A DNA stretch of 64,000 nt from the NCBI RefSeq assembly GCF_013322225.1, contig NZ_JAAMFB010000003.1, positions 124,001 through 188,000 on the forward strand. The letters are read 5' to 3'. Below, in pieces: positions 1 to 8,874 of this stretch. Below the pieces are notes generated by a model. The model did not search any database. It had not been told where the DNA came from and saw nothing but the letters and a program-made list of their open reading frames with translations. This DNA comes from Agrobacterium larrymoorei (GTDB taxonomy: Bacteria > Pseudomonadota > Alphaproteobacteria > Rhizobiales > Rhizobiaceae). Each line of letters begins with the position of its first letter. The stretch's first letter is position 1. A program made the position numbers and the translations under genes.

Positions 1-184
1 CGATCCCGGTATCGAGATGGATCTTGCAATCGGAAGCGTAACGTTGACTGGACTTGGTCACAGTCACCTGACCAGAATACCCTCCATCAAAGTATTTGGT
101 AACAGCCAGGCTGATATTGTCCTCAATCTTTTGACGGAAAGACTCGCCCACATCCATATGTTTACCAGATACACGCACACTCAT
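1..184 (-). CDS. hpf: Ribosome hibernation promoting factor (HPF/YfiA family), partial
   Basis: The minus strand from the ATG at 184 reads MSVRVSGKHMDVGESFRQKI and continues to the window edge, about 61 residues. This is the beta-alpha N-terminal part of the HPF/RaiA family, which binds the 30S decoding centre in stationary phase and dimerises or inactivates ribosomes. The C-terminal part lies outside the window, so long and short forms cannot be told apart. Its place just downstream of rpoN on the same strand is the classic proteobacterial rpoN-hpf-ptsN arrangement. The 226-base gap after rpoN holds a candidate promoter of its own at 343-371. Confidence 0.9.
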   Translation of the reverse strand, partial: MSVRVSGKHMDVGESFRQKIEDNISLAVTKYFDGGYSGQVTVTKSSQRYASDCKIHLDTGI

Positions 185-342
185 GGAATTTTTCCTTTTT
201 CAGTGATTTGCGTATACCAGCTTACGTCAAGCTGCGCGCTCATCCAAGCATTTCGCGACCGCTTTCGGCATCATTGCCTTTTTGCGGGTCGAGCTCTTGA
301 AAACGAACCCGTCCTCAGGCCCCCTGCCTGCTGTGCGGCGAG

Positions 343-371
343 CTTCTAGCCTTGGTGCCGTTAAGAGTCAA
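343..371 (-). promoter_or_regulatory. Candidate sigma-70 promoter for hpf
   Basis: On the minus strand TTGACT (371-366) is followed after exactly 17 bases by TAGAAG (348-343). This resembles a -35/-10 pair and sits about 160 bases upstream of the hpf ATG, inside the gap after rpoN. It would let hpf be expressed independently of rpoN. It is a motif match only; no start site is known. Confidence 0.4.
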
Positions 372-410
372 TTAGGAATATTAAGTATTTGGAAACTAAG
401 ATAAATTGCG

Positions 411-1961
411 TCAGCCAGCCGCAACCCGGGCGAGTGCTTTCTTCTCGCGGCGCCTTTGCACAGATGACGGAATGTTCATCGCTTCACGATATTTTGCGAC
501 GGTGCGCCGCGCCAGATCGACACCATTTTTCTTAAGAATTTCGACGATATCATCGTCTGAAAGTACCGCTTCAGGCGCTTCCAGCGCGATCATGGTGCGA
601 ATGCGATGGCGCACGGCTTCCGCCGAGTGATTGTCTCCGCCTTCAACCGAGCCGATGGAGACGCTGAAGAAATATTTCAGCTCGAAAACGCCACGCGGTG
701 TCAGCATGTATTTCTTCGATGTGACACGGCTGACGGTCGATTCGTGCATCTTGATGGCGTCGGCAACCTGTTTGAGATTGAGCGGGCGCAGATGATCGAC
801 GCCGTGCAGCAGAAACGCATCCTGCTGGCGCACGATCTCGGTCGCCACCTTCATGATGGTCTTGGCCCGTTGGTCGAGGCTGCGGGTCAACCAGTTGGCC
901 GTCTGCATGCATTCGGTGAGGAACTCGCCGTCCTCGCCCGCGCGGGTCTTCAATTTCGAAACCTCGGCGAAATAGGTCTGGTTCACCAGCACGCGCGGCA
1001 GTGTTTCCGGGTTGAGTTCGATCAGCCAGCCGCCATCGCTGGATGGCCGCACAATGATGTCCGGGACGATGGTTTCGGAAACGCCGCCTTCGAAGCCTGC
1101 ACCGGGACGCGGGTTCAGAGTGCGGATTTCCGCCAGCATGTCGAGAAGGTCTTCCTCATCCACGCCACATAGCTTTTTAAGCGTTGCGAAGTCGCGCTTG
1201 GCCAAAAGCTCCAGATGGGCGACGAAGGCCTGCATGGCTGGGTCCAGACGGTCTTTCTGCGCAAGCTGGATGGACAGGCATTCGCTGAGCGAGCGGGCAA
1301 AGACACCGGGTGGATCAAAGCCCTGCAAAACGCATAGAATGCGTTCTGCATCCTGTTCGGCAACGGCCAGCCGCCCGGAGATATCGGACACGGCATGACA
1401 GTCGATGTAGCCGGTGTCGTCCAGATGATCGATCAATGCATCCGCAATCACCCTTTCCTGAGGGGAGGAAACGGCAAAGGGAAGCTGCTGGAGAATATGG
1501 TCACGCAACGACGGCTTGCCCGCCACGAAATCGTCCAGGTCATAGCCTTCCGAGGCGTCGCCGCCGGGCATGGACTTCCACTGACCAAGAAGCTCTGGAG
1601 CATCCGCCTTGCGCTCTGCGCCATCATCCTGAAACACATTTTCGAAATTCGTGTCCAGCCGCTCGTTCAAAGCAGGTGCATCGTCGCCGTACCAATCGTC
1701 ACGCTCTGATGCTGGTATCGCAGGTAAAAGTTCTCCCGCAACGTCCGCGAGATCGCTGCTGCCTTCGCCTGACGGAACGGCGCCGCCTAATTCGCTGTCG
1801 TTTGCCGCTATTTCAAGCAGCGGGTTTTTTTCGACTTCCTGCGCGATGAATTGTGTCAGCTCGATATGCGTCATCTGAAGCAGCTGGATGGACTGCATCA
1901 GCTGTGGTGTCATCACAAGAGATTGGTTTTGACGCAGCAAAAGGCTGGCTGACAAGGCCAT
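411..1961 (-). CDS. rpoN: RNA polymerase sigma-54 factor RpoN
   Basis: This is sigma-54, which directs RNA polymerase to -24/-12 promoters and depends on AAA+ activators; in rhizobia it controls nitrogen, dicarboxylate and other genes. The N-terminus is the Gln/Leu-rich region I (LRQNQSLVMTPQLMQSIQLL) that contacts activators. The middle holds the core-binding domain. The C-terminus has a helix-turn-helix (LNLKQVADAIKMHESTVSRV) and the diagnostic RpoN box ARRTVAKYRE near residues 484-493 of about 516. I chose ATG 1961 because family proteins begin MALSASLLLRQ; an in-frame ATG at 1994 would add 11 residues. A TTGACC-like -35 lies upstream (about 2065-2070, minus strand). Confidence 0.97.
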   Translation of the reverse strand: MALSASLLLRQNQSLVMTPQLMQSIQLLQMTHIELTQFIAQEVEKNPLLEIAANDSELGGAVPSGEGSSDLADVAGELLPAIPASERDDWYGDDAPALNERLDTNFENVFQDDGAERKADAPELLGQWKSMPGGDASEGYDLDDFVAGKPSLRDHILQQLPFAVSSPQERVIADALIDHLDDTGYIDCHAVSDISGRLAVAEQDAERILCVLQGFDPPGVFARSLSECLSIQLAQKDRLDPAMQAFVAHLELLAKRDFATLKKLCGVDEEDLLDMLAEIRTLNPRPGAGFEGGVSETIVPDIIVRPSSDGGWLIELNPETLPRVLVNQTYFAEVSKLKTRAGEDGEFLTECMQTANWLTRSLDQRAKTIMKVATEIVRQQDAFLLHGVDHLRPLNLKQVADAIKMHESTVSRVTSKKYMLTPRGVFELKYFFSVSIGSVEGGDNHSAEAVRHRIRTMIALEAPEAVLSDDDIVEILKKNGVDLARRTVAKYREAMNIPSSVQRRREKKALARVAAG

Positions 1962-2083
1962 GGCGGACGCTAAACTCCCAAAAAATCCCTTCATCGCCGA
2001 TTATTTTCACTTTTACGGCAGGATGAAGAGAACTTGGCCCAAAAATTGCTTTTTATTTTTGTTTGGTCAAGCGCAACAATGGC

Positions 2084-2133
2084 GCCAAGCGAAGAATCTT
2101 CGCTTTGGCACCCTCAGAAAGCGTGTTTCTGAG
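2084..2133 (-). repeat. Two tandem hairpins between lptB and rpoN
   Basis: Arms CTCAGAAA (2113-2120) and TTTCTGAG (2126-2133) pair perfectly around a 5-base loop. Directly beside them, GCCAAGCGAAGA (2084-2095) pairs with TCTTCGCTTTGGC (2097-2109) with one bulge. Neither is followed by a T-run in the direction of transcription, so they are not textbook terminators. They could stop or process the lptCAB transcript before rpoN. Confidence 0.45.
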
Positions 2134-2144
2134 ACGGATGAGCG

Positions 2145-2957
2145 TCACAGGCTGAAATTGTCACCCAAATAAAGACGGCGAACATCAGCATTATTGACGA
2201 TTTCGTTCGCGCGACCATGGGTAAGAACTTCACCCGCGTGGATGATGTAGGCGCGGTCGATCAGGCCCAGCGTTTCACGCACATTGTGGTCGGTGATCAA
2301 AACGCCAATGCCGCGTGCCGTCAGATGGCGCACGAGGTTCTGGATATCGCTGACGGAAATCGGATCGACGCCCGCGAATGGTTCGTCGAGCAGCATGAAT
2401 GTCGGGTCGGTTGCCAGGGCGCGGGCAATTTCCAGACGGCGGCGCTCACCACCGGACAGCGCAACGGCCGGAGACTTGCGCAGCTGGGAGATATGAAACT
2501 CTTCCAGAAGCTCGTCGAGCTTGCGGTTACGCTTCGCCTCATCCTTCTCATGAACTTCCAGAACGGCGCGGATATTCTCTTCCACCGTCAACCCGCGAAA
2601 AATAGACGCTTCCTGCGGAAGGTAACCGACGCCGAGGCGCGCACGGCGATACATGGGCATCCCGGTCACGTCATTGCCGTTGATGGCGATCTTTCCGCTA
2701 TCGACCGGCACGAGGCCCGTGATCATGTAGAAACAGGTGGTCTTGCCCGCGCCATTCGGCCCGAGCAGGCCGACGGCCTCACCGCGGCGAACCACCAGCG
2801 ACACGCCATTGACGACGCGGCGGGTGTTGTAGGTCTTCGTCAGGCCATGCGCAATCAGCGTGCCTTCGTAACGTGCCTTGTCCGCAAGCGCTGCATCGCT
2901 TTCAGCAACGCGCGGGGAGCCTGCGCCAATCAGCTTTGAGATAATGGGTATCGTCAC
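2145..2957 (-). CDS. lptB: LPS export ABC transporter ATP-binding protein LptB
   Basis: This is the cytoplasmic ATPase of the LptB2FG transporter, which extracts lipopolysaccharide from the inner membrane and pushes it along the LptC-LptA bridge. Visible motifs are Walker A GPNGAGKTT (about residues 66-74), signature LSGGERRRLEIARAL and Walker B MLLDEPFAGVDP. The start is uncertain: GTG at 2957 lies 10 bases after the lptA stop and gives 270 residues. An in-frame start at 3020 would overlap lptA by 53 bases and add a poorly conserved basic leader. The gene follows lptC and lptA as the third of the unit. Confidence 0.96.
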   Translation of the reverse strand: MTIPIISKLIGAGSPRVAESDAALADKARYEGTLIAHGLTKTYNTRRVVNGVSLVVRRGEAVGLLGPNGAGKTTCFYMITGLVPVDSGKIAINGNDVTGMPMYRRARLGVGYLPQEASIFRGLTVEENIRAVLEVHEKDEAKRNRKLDELLEEFHISQLRKSPAVALSGGERRRLEIARALATDPTFMLLDEPFAGVDPISVSDIQNLVRHLTARGIGVLITDHNVRETLGLIDRAYIIHAGEVLTHGRANEIVNNADVRRLYLGDNFSL

Positions 2958-2967
2958 GAGATGCGGC

Positions 2968-3534
2968 TTACTGCGTTTTCTGCGATTTTGGGTCGAGCAT
3001 GATGCGCACCGGTCCGCCACAGCTTTCCAGCTTTGCCTCGCCTGTGTTCATCAGAACCGTCAGCTTGCAACCGGTAAACACGTTCTTGTCCTGCGACAAG
3101 ACGACCTGCTTACCGGAAAGCGTGAAGGTCTGCGAGGTCATGTCGAACTCACCCTTGTCGGCGGTTGCCTTCTGCGTACCGGAAACCAGGTACACGGAAT
3201 TGTCGACGAAAATCTTGTCGATATCGGCGTTGCCGCTGGTGATCGAGTTGCCTTGCCCTTCGGCGCCGCCCTTATAAAGCACCGTCATCTTGCCAGCCTG
3301 AAGTGTCGTCGTTCCCTGAACCACCTTCACGTTACCGGTAAAGTAGGCCTTCTTCTCCTGGTCGCGTACTTCCAGCTGGTCGCTTTCGATGGCGATCGGC
3401 TGGTCGTTGGAAAGCTTGAGACCTTCCATGCTGCTGGTTGTGTTCTGGGCGTTGGCGGGAGCGGCGAGACAGGCCAGAAGAATGGCGGCTGCGATGCCTG
3501 GGACAAAACGTTCGGGGCGCGTGATCTGCGTCAT
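2968..3534 (-). CDS. lptA: LPS transport periplasmic protein LptA (OstA-like)
   Basis: This 188-residue periplasmic protein of the OstA/LptA family forms the beta-jellyroll bridge that carries LPS from LptC to the outer-membrane LptDE complex. The start at 3534 gives a clean signal peptide (basic MTQITRPERF, hydrophobic GIAAAILLACLAA, cleavage after ANA). Upstream in-frame starts would run back into lptC. The OstA repeats are visible as PIAIESDQLEVRDQEKKAYF and later GNVKVVQGTTTLQAGKMTVL. The gene begins 13 bases after lptC and leads directly into lptB. Confidence 0.93.
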   Translation of the reverse strand: MTQITRPERFVPGIAAAILLACLAAPANAQNTTSSMEGLKLSNDQPIAIESDQLEVRDQEKKAYFTGNVKVVQGTTTLQAGKMTVLYKGGAEGQGNSITSGNADIDKIFVDNSVYLVSGTQKATADKGEFDMTSQTFTLSGKQVVLSQDKNVFTGCKLTVLMNTGEAKLESCGGPVRIMLDPKSQKTQ

Positions 3535-3547
3535 ATGGTTCGGGCTC

Positions 3548-4213
3548 TCAATTGCCTGCGTTCTTGATGGTGGATGCAGCGATACGAGCTCGTACCTGCC
3601 CCGAGAATGTAATTGTGCGGCCATTATCCGCTATAGAAAGACTTTCTGCAACAATCGAACCTTCCTTGGTGGTGATGGAGACAGGGTCTTTGCTGTCCAT
3701 CGTTCCTGCCTTCAGGTCGACATCGGCAGATTGAAACTGCGCTTTCAGGCCGTTACTCAGATTGATGTCAAAAGGCGCGGTCATTTTCAACCGATTTGTA
3801 GCACGGTCGAAAATACCTTCCTGCGCCACAACCTGCGCGACGATATCGTTCATCGGTACTGCGGCCAAGACTTTTTCCAGCGTCATCAGGTTGGGGCTGG
3901 TGATATCCTGCAACGCCCGCTCGGCATTCATGGAATAGTCGAAGCCCTTGTTGTTGCGTCCTGCGAGCGCGGGCTTCTCCATGACGATCTTGCCATCCTC
4001 GATGGTGGCGCTTTCGAGTGAAACCTCATCCGGCATCCATGTGCGGACCAGAGAAACGCCGATGAAGACGAAAGAGATCAGTGCGGCAGCAACAGGCAGC
4101 GCCACTTTCAGCTTTTTTACGCGCGCGGAATGCCGCCGTGCCAGATCATAGGCATTGGGCAATTTGTCCGGCAGCGGAAAGCCGGGCGCTGGTTGGCTAA
4201 ATCTATCGAGCAT
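3548..4213 (-). CDS. lptC: LPS export periplasmic protein LptC
   Basis: This 221-residue protein has one N-terminal membrane anchor (VALPVAAALISFVFIGVSLV, about residues 38-57) preceded by the basic segment ARRHSARVKKLK, then a periplasmic OstA-like domain. LptC accepts LPS from LptB2FG and passes it to LptA. It is the first gene of the minus-strand lptC-lptA-lptB unit, whose order supports the call because LptC sequences are weakly conserved. The 270-base gap to the divergent sppA must hold both promoters; I see no strong -35/-10 pair there. Confidence 0.9.
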   Translation of the reverse strand: MLDRFSQPAPGFPLPDKLPNAYDLARRHSARVKKLKVALPVAAALISFVFIGVSLVRTWMPDEVSLESATIEDGKIVMEKPALAGRNNKGFDYSMNAERALQDITSPNLMTLEKVLAAVPMNDIVAQVVAQEGIFDRATNRLKMTAPFDINLSNGLKAQFQSADVDLKAGTMDSKDPVSITTKEGSIVAESLSIADNGRTITFSGQVRARIAASTIKNAGN

Positions 4214-4483
4214 TCGTCGGGTCCGGAGGCGTTGCGCACATCTTCAGGTCGTGCACGAAGGCCGCTACGTGTTCATCTCAAGTGTTTGGCACGATGGCCT
4301 TGCCCTGCCAATATGGTTTTTCTCTGAAAGAGCGCAAGAGCATCATTATTTTTAGCAAAACGGGTGTTTGGCCGTTCTTGTTCTTGCAGAAGCGCGCTAC
4401 AACGCTCATATGCGCCAGGCAAAACCGGCAGGGCGAAGGATGATGCCCCCGACCTCTCAGCGTAGTTTGAACAAGGTAGACCC

Positions 4484-5437
4484 ATGGATCAGATGGCAAT
4501 CGCAGACCGCCGACAGTTGCGCCGCAAGCTTACCTTCTGGCGCGTGGCGGTGGTTCTTCTGCTGGTGGTGGGCCTGTTCGCGCTGTATCGCTTTGCCTTT
4601 TCCGCGCCTTCGCAGAGTGCGCTGCCGCACATCGCAAGGGTGGAAATCAGCGGTCTCATTCAGGAAGATACCGAGCTTCTGGAACGTTTGCAGAAGATAG
4701 CAGAGAGCGATGCCGCCAAGGGCGTGATCGTTTCCATTTCCTCGCCCGGCGGCACGACCTATGGCGGAGAGCGCATCTTCAAGGCGATCCGCACCATTGC
4801 TGAAAAGAAGCCGGTCGTTTCAGATGTACGCACGCTGGCTGCTTCCGCCGGTTACATGATTGCGGCCGCAGGCGATACCATCGTTGCGGGCGATACCTCG
4901 ATTACCGGCTCCATCGGCGTCATTTTCCAGTATCCGCAGGTCGGTCCGCTTCTCGACAAGCTGGGCGTTTCCCTGCAGGAAATCAAATCCTCACCGATGA
5001 AGGCAGAGCCTTCGCCCTTCCACGAGCCGCCGGAAGAATCCAAGACCATGATCCGCAATATGGTCATGGACAGCTACAACTGGTTCGTCGACCTTGTAGC
5101 GGATCGTCGCAAACTTCCGCGCGAAGAGGTGCTGAAGCTCTCGGATGGATCGATCTTCACCGGCCGTCAGGCCGTCGCGGCAAAGCTGATAGATACACTT
5201 GGCGGCGAAAAGGAAATCCGCGCCTATTTCGAAACGCGCGGCGTGAATAAGGATCTGCCCATCGTCGAGTGGACGGCACCTTCGAAGCGCTCGCCCTTTT
5301 CGCTCTTTAGTGTTGCAGGAATCGCTAAAATACTCGGTTTCGATGAGTTTCTGCCGTTTGATGCCCCTCGCCAACTGGGAGCCGACAAGTTGTTTCTTGA
5401 CGGTCTTGTTTCGGTTTGGCAGGTTGGTGAACAATAA
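4484..5437 (+). CDS. sppA: Signal peptide peptidase SppA (S49 family)
   Basis: This membrane-bound serine protease degrades cleaved signal peptides. The 317-residue length is the short, single-domain S49 form, unlike the double-domain E. coli enzyme. One membrane segment is visible (VAVVLLLVVGLFALYRFAF, about 21-39). The S49 core follows, with VIVSISSPGGTTYGGE and ITGSIGVIFQYP; Ser143 in GSIGV is the likely nucleophile. An AAGG-type ribosome site lies just before ATG 4484. It is followed 26 bases later by ihfB, the usual rhizobial order. Confidence 0.93.
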   Translation: MDQMAIADRRQLRRKLTFWRVAVVLLLVVGLFALYRFAFSAPSQSALPHIARVEISGLIQEDTELLERLQKIAESDAAKGVIVSISSPGGTTYGGERIFKAIRTIAEKKPVVSDVRTLAASAGYMIAAAGDTIVAGDTSITGSIGVIFQYPQVGPLLDKLGVSLQEIKSSPMKAEPSPFHEPPEESKTMIRNMVMDSYNWFVDLVADRRKLPREEVLKLSDGSIFTGRQAVAAKLIDTLGGEKEIRAYFETRGVNKDLPIVEWTAPSKRSPFSLFSVAGIAKILGFDEFLPFDAPRQLGADKLFLDGLVSVWQVGEQ

Positions 5438-5463
5438 AAGCCTAGTTTTTTCAGGGGGCAACT

Positions 5464-5769
5464 GTGATTAAGTCCGAACTGGTGCAGATCGTTGCTGCGC
5501 GTAATCCGCATCTTTACCACCGTGACGTGGAAAATATCGTCAACGCCGTTCTCGATGAGATCACGGATGCGCTGGCGGCGGGTAATCGCGTTGAGCTGCG
5601 CGGTTTCGGTGCGTTTTCGGTCAAGAACCGCCCCTCGCGTTCCGGACGGAACCCGCGCACGGGTGAGTCTGTTTTTGTCGAGGAAAAATGGGTCCCATTC
5701 TTCAAGACCGGCAAGGAACTTCGTGAGAGACTGAACCCCGGCATGGGTGACGAGGAAGACGAAGACTAA
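5464..5769 (+). CDS. ihfB: Integration host factor subunit beta
   Basis: This 101-residue DNA-bending protein forms the IHF heterodimer with IhfA and is used by sigma-54 promoters among others. The start is GTG at 5464, giving [20 protein letters not shown]. The DNA-binding arm is visible as [20 protein letters not shown], with the intercalating proline in the GRNPRTG motif. The tail is acidic (GDEEDED). It lies 26 bases after sppA and is probably co-transcribed. Confidence 0.96.
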   Translation: MIKSELVQIVAARNPHLYHRDVENIVNAVLDEITDALAAGNRVELRGFGAFSVKNRPSRSGRNPRTGESVFVEEKWVPFFKTGKELRERLNPGMGDEEDED

Positions 5770-5852
5770 GCGCAGGGTTGAGCGAGAGCGTTCAATATCC
5801 ATGTGACGTTCACGCTGGTTGTCTGAAGGCCCCTAAGACGGAGTATCGTTGA

Positions 5853-6200
5853 ATGTCGAAGAAGATCGTCAACCTGTTGATTCTTGTGCCGCTGGCCATC
5901 GTCCTGATTATCCTGTGTGTGGCAAACCGGCAGTCGGTCACGCTGGCGCTCAATCCATTCGAGCCTTCCGACACGGTGATGGCTTTCACCGCACCGTTCT
6001 TCGTATTCCTGTTTCTCGCCGTCATCTTCGGCGTGTTTCTCGGCTCTTTCGCGACATGGGTTTCTCAAGGCAAGCATCGCAAGCGTGCGCGTACGGAAGC
6101 AAGGGAAGCCATTCGCTGGCATGATGAGGCTACGAAACAGAAAGCCGCTGCCAATGCGGTCACCGGCTCGCAGGCGTCAAACCAGATTGCTGCGCAATAA
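5853..6200 (+). CDS. LapA-domain (DUF1049) small inner-membrane protein
   Basis: This 115-residue protein has two hydrophobic segments (IVNLLILVPLAIVLIILCVA, about 5-24, and APFFVFLFLAVIFGVFLGSF, about 47-66). Between them is the short hydrophilic stretch NRQSVTLALNPF typical of LapA/YciS proteins; the tail is basic then Gln/Ala-rich. In E. coli the related LapA helps tune LPS synthesis through LapB and FtsH. Here it sits between ihfB and an RNA methyltransferase, as in related alphaproteobacteria. Function beyond the family name is not shown by the sequence. Confidence 0.85.
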   Translation: MSKKIVNLLILVPLAIVLIILCVANRQSVTLALNPFEPSDTVMAFTAPFFVFLFLAVIFGVFLGSFATWVSQGKHRKRARTEAREAIRWHDEATKQKAAANAVTGSQASNQIAAQ

Positions 6201-6280
6201 GCCACAAACTGTTCATCGCGCATTGCTCGCAGACCTTTGATAATCTTGTCGCTTGGTGATATGCGCTGATCGCAGAAGCA

Positions 6281-7441
6281 TTGTTGCGCTCAGAAAGATT
6301 TCCGTTGAAGAAAAAAGATAGCCGTGTGGGGGGCAAGTCCCGCGCCGGACAGGATAACCGGCAAAAGACTACGGCGAGACCCGCTCGCCAAAAGGATGCA
6401 GCGCCGAAAAACCGCGCGCCGGATTACGTGCGCCCTGCCGCAAACGCGACGCCCAAGGAAAAGGTGAAGGCCAGTGCGCCCGCTATGGAGCAGGTGCCGC
6501 CACGCCCGCTGAAAACCCGAGAGGGTGCGCTGCCGACAGAACAGGTTCCGGTCATTCTGGAGTCGCTCGGTGCCGGAGATTTCCACCTGATCGACAGCGG
6601 CAATGGCTTGAAGCTGGAGCAGTACGGCGAATACCGGATCGTGCGGCCCGAGGCGCAGGCGCTGTGGCGTCCAAGTCTTGCCGAGCGGGTGTGGGAAAAT
6701 GCCGACGCCCTTTTCACCGGTGATACTGACGAGGAGGGTAGTGGCCGCTGGCGCTTTCCCAAGCAGGCGCTCGGCGAAACATGGCCACTCTCGTTGCTCG
6801 GTGTCGATTTCCTTGGACGATTCACGTCCTTCCGACATGTCGGCGTGTTTCCTGAACAGATCGTTCATTGGGAATGGCTGAAGCAGACCATCGAGAAAGC
6901 TGATCGCCCCCTCAAGGTTCTCAATCTCTTCGGCTACACCGGCGTTGCCTCTCTGGTGGCCGCTGCGGCTGGTGCTGAAGTGACGCATGTGGATGCGTCC
7001 AAGAAAGCCATCGGCTGGGCGCGGGAAAACCAGCAGCTTGCCGGGCTTGACAGTGCGCCGATCCGCTGGATTTGCGAAGACGCGATGAAATTCATCCTGC
7101 GTGAAGAGCGGCGCGGCAATAGTTACGACATCGTCCTCACCGATCCGCCGAAGTTCGGTCGCGGTACCCACGGCGAGGTTTGGGATCTCTACGATCACCT
7201 ACCGCTGATGCTGGACGTGTGCCGCGAAATTCTCTCTCCGAAAGCGCTCGGTTTCGTACTGACGGCCTATTCGATCCGCGCCAGCTTCTATTCGATGCAT
7301 GAGCTGATGCGCGAAACCATGCGCGGGATGAGCGGCGAAGTCGCGTCCGGCGAACTGGTGATCCGCGAAGCGGGGCTCGATGGCAAAACGCCGGGCCGCG
7401 TGCTTTCAACCTCTCTCTTTTCCCGCTGGGTGCCGAAATGA
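6281..7441 (+). CDS. Class I SAM-dependent rRNA methyltransferase (RlmI/RlmK-like)
   Basis: This is a Rossmann-fold methyltransferase of about 386 residues. The SAM-binding motif is VLNLFGYTGVASLVAAAAGA, followed by the acidic VDASKKAIGWARENQ. The catalytic-type loop is DIVLTDPPKFGRG. These match the 23S rRNA cytosine-C5 or guanine-N2 methyltransferase group; the exact base cannot be read from sequence. The first 90 or so residues are basic and low in complexity, so the start is doubtful: TTG codons at 6281, 6284 and 6305 are all possible. The stop overlaps the next gene by four bases (ATGA), indicating coupled translation. Confidence 0.85.
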   Translation: MLRSERFPLKKKDSRVGGKSRAGQDNRQKTTARPARQKDAAPKNRAPDYVRPAANATPKEKVKASAPAMEQVPPRPLKTREGALPTEQVPVILESLGAGDFHLIDSGNGLKLEQYGEYRIVRPEAQALWRPSLAERVWENADALFTGDTDEEGSGRWRFPKQALGETWPLSLLGVDFLGRFTSFRHVGVFPEQIVHWEWLKQTIEKADRPLKVLNLFGYTGVASLVAAAAGAEVTHVDASKKAIGWARENQQLAGLDSAPIRWICEDAMKFILREERRGNSYDIVLTDPPKFGRGTHGEVWDLYDHLPLMLDVCREILSPKALGFVLTAYSIRASFYSMHELMRETMRGMSGEVASGELVIREAGLDGKTPGRVLSTSLFSRWVPK

Positions 7442-8298
7442 TCGATGATCGCCGCGAAAACAGACCGGGCCGGGTGGGGCAGGTCAAAGAGGTAACGAGC
7501 CTCGCAAACCCCATCATCAAGGACATCAAGAACCTGACGCAAAAGAAGGGCCGTGAAGAGAGCGGCACCTTCATGGCCGAAGGTCTGAAGCTCGTCATCG
7601 ACGCTCTTGAACTGGGTTGGACGATCCGGACACTGGTCTATGCAAAAAGTGCCAAGGGCAAACCGCTGGTCGAACAGGTCGCGACAAAGACGGTCGCCTC
7701 CGGCGGCCTCGTGCTGGAAGTGACGGAGAAGGTTATTTCTTCCATCACCCGTCGCGATAATCCGCAGATGGTTGTCGGCATTTTCGAACAGAAATGGAAG
7801 CCGCTGAAGGATATCGTGCCGCAGGATGGCCAGACCTATATTGCGCTGGACCGGGTGCGCGACCCCGGCAATCTCGGTACCATCATTCGCACGGCAGATG
7901 CGGCGGGCGCTTCCGGCGTCATTCTGGTGGGCGATTGCACTGACCCGTTTTCGCTGGAAACCGTACGCGCCACCATGGGCTCGGTCTTTGCCATGCCGGT
8001 TGCGCGTGCATCGGTCGATGAATTTCTGAGCTGGAAGAAGAACGCGGGCGTCAGCGTCGTCGCCACCCATCTCGCCGGTTCGGTGGATTATCGCACGATC
8101 GACTACAAAAAGAAGCCGGTCGTGCTCCTGATGGGCAACGAGCAATCCGGCCTTCCGCCGGAACTGGCATCCAAGGCGGATCAGCTGGCCCGCATTCCGC
8201 AACAGGGCAGGGCGGATTCGCTCAATCTGGCGATTGCAAGCGCGGTGATGCTGTTTGAAGCGCGTCGTCACCTTCTCGAACTCGCACCGGTGAAATAA
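7438..8298 (+). CDS. TrmH/SpoU-family RNA 2'-O-methyltransferase
   Basis: This 286-residue SPOUT enzyme methylates the 2'-O of a ribose in tRNA or rRNA. The three knot motifs are clear: [20 protein letters not shown], then [12 protein letters not shown], then [16 protein letters not shown] near the C-terminus. An N-terminal substrate-binding domain ([20 protein letters not shown]) resembles RlmB/TsnR-like proteins. It overlaps the upstream methyltransferase by four bases and the downstream lspA by one base (TAATG). The three are therefore one tightly coupled operon. The target nucleotide is unknown. Confidence 0.92.
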   Translation: MIDDRRENRPGRVGQVKEVTSLANPIIKDIKNLTQKKGREESGTFMAEGLKLVIDALELGWTIRTLVYAKSAKGKPLVEQVATKTVASGGLVLEVTEKVISSITRRDNPQMVVGIFEQKWKPLKDIVPQDGQTYIALDRVRDPGNLGTIIRTADAAGASGVILVGDCTDPFSLETVRATMGSVFAMPVARASVDEFLSWKKNAGVSVVATHLAGSVDYRTIDYKKKPVVLLMGNEQSGLPPELASKADQLARIPQQGRADSLNLAIASAVMLFEARRHLLELAPVK

Positions 8299-8804
8299 TG
8301 GCCAAGGCTGCCCTGTTCTCCAAACCCGTTCCGGCCATCGCTTTCATTCTTCTGGCGCTTTTGACCGATCAGGTCGTCAAGCTTCTGGTGGAAGACTATC
8401 TGCCCCTGCAGGAAATGGTGCCGGTCGCGCCGTTTCTGGCGCTCTACCGCACCTATAATTTCGGTGTTGCCTTCTCCATGCTATCCGACATGGAGGGCTG
8501 GTTCATCGTCACCATGCGCCTCGTCATCGTCGGTTTCGTCATCTGGCTTTGGCGCAAGACGGATAAGGACCGTACCTTCGCCCATCTTGGCTTCGCGCTG
8601 ATCATTGCCGGTGCCGCAGGTAATATCTTTGACCGTTTTCTCTATGGCCATGTCGTGGACTACATCCTGTTCCACACATCCACATGGTCGTTCGCCGTCT
8701 TCAATCTGGCGGATAGCTTCATAACCGTCGGCGCAGGTTGCGTCATTCTGGACGAGATATTGCAGGCAAGAGCTTCGCGCGGAAAGCCTCGGGCCGAGGA
8801 ATAA
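8298..8804 (+). CDS. lspA: Lipoprotein signal peptidase LspA (signal peptidase II)
   Basis: This 168-residue aspartic protease of the inner membrane removes signal peptides from diacylglyceryl-prolipoproteins. Four hydrophobic segments are present. The catalytic aspartates are in [10 protein letters not shown] and [11 protein letters not shown], and the N-terminal [10 protein letters not shown] motif is conserved. Its product is the substrate for Lnt, also in this window (29458-31047). The start overlaps the stop of the TrmH-family gene. A bulged hairpin at 8809-8833 follows the stop and may end the operon. Confidence 0.96.
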   Translation: MAKAALFSKPVPAIAFILLALLTDQVVKLLVEDYLPLQEMVPVAPFLALYRTYNFGVAFSMLSDMEGWFIVTMRLVIVGFVIWLWRKTDKDRTFAHLGFALIIAGAAGNIFDRFLYGHVVDYILFHTSTWSFAVFNLADSFITVGAGCVILDEILQARASRGKPRAEE

Positions 8805-8808
8805 AGCG

Positions 8809-8833
8809 AAACCGCTAAAATTCTAGCGTTTCA
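8809..8833 (+). terminator. Hairpin after lspA, possible terminator
   Basis: GAAACCGCTA (8809-8818) pairs with TAGCGTTTC (8825-8833) with one bulge around the loop AAATTC. It sits five bases after the lspA stop and before the kinase gene. No clear T-run follows, so termination is only suggested. Confidence 0.35.
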
Positions 8834-8874
8834 GCCAAGCCATTCAAAACCGCTGCCGTGGTAATGGTTATGGC

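Noticed and set aside
17-349. 110-residue plus-strand frame at the left edge
   Set aside because: It lies opposite hpf, whose minus-strand protein is clearly recognisable.
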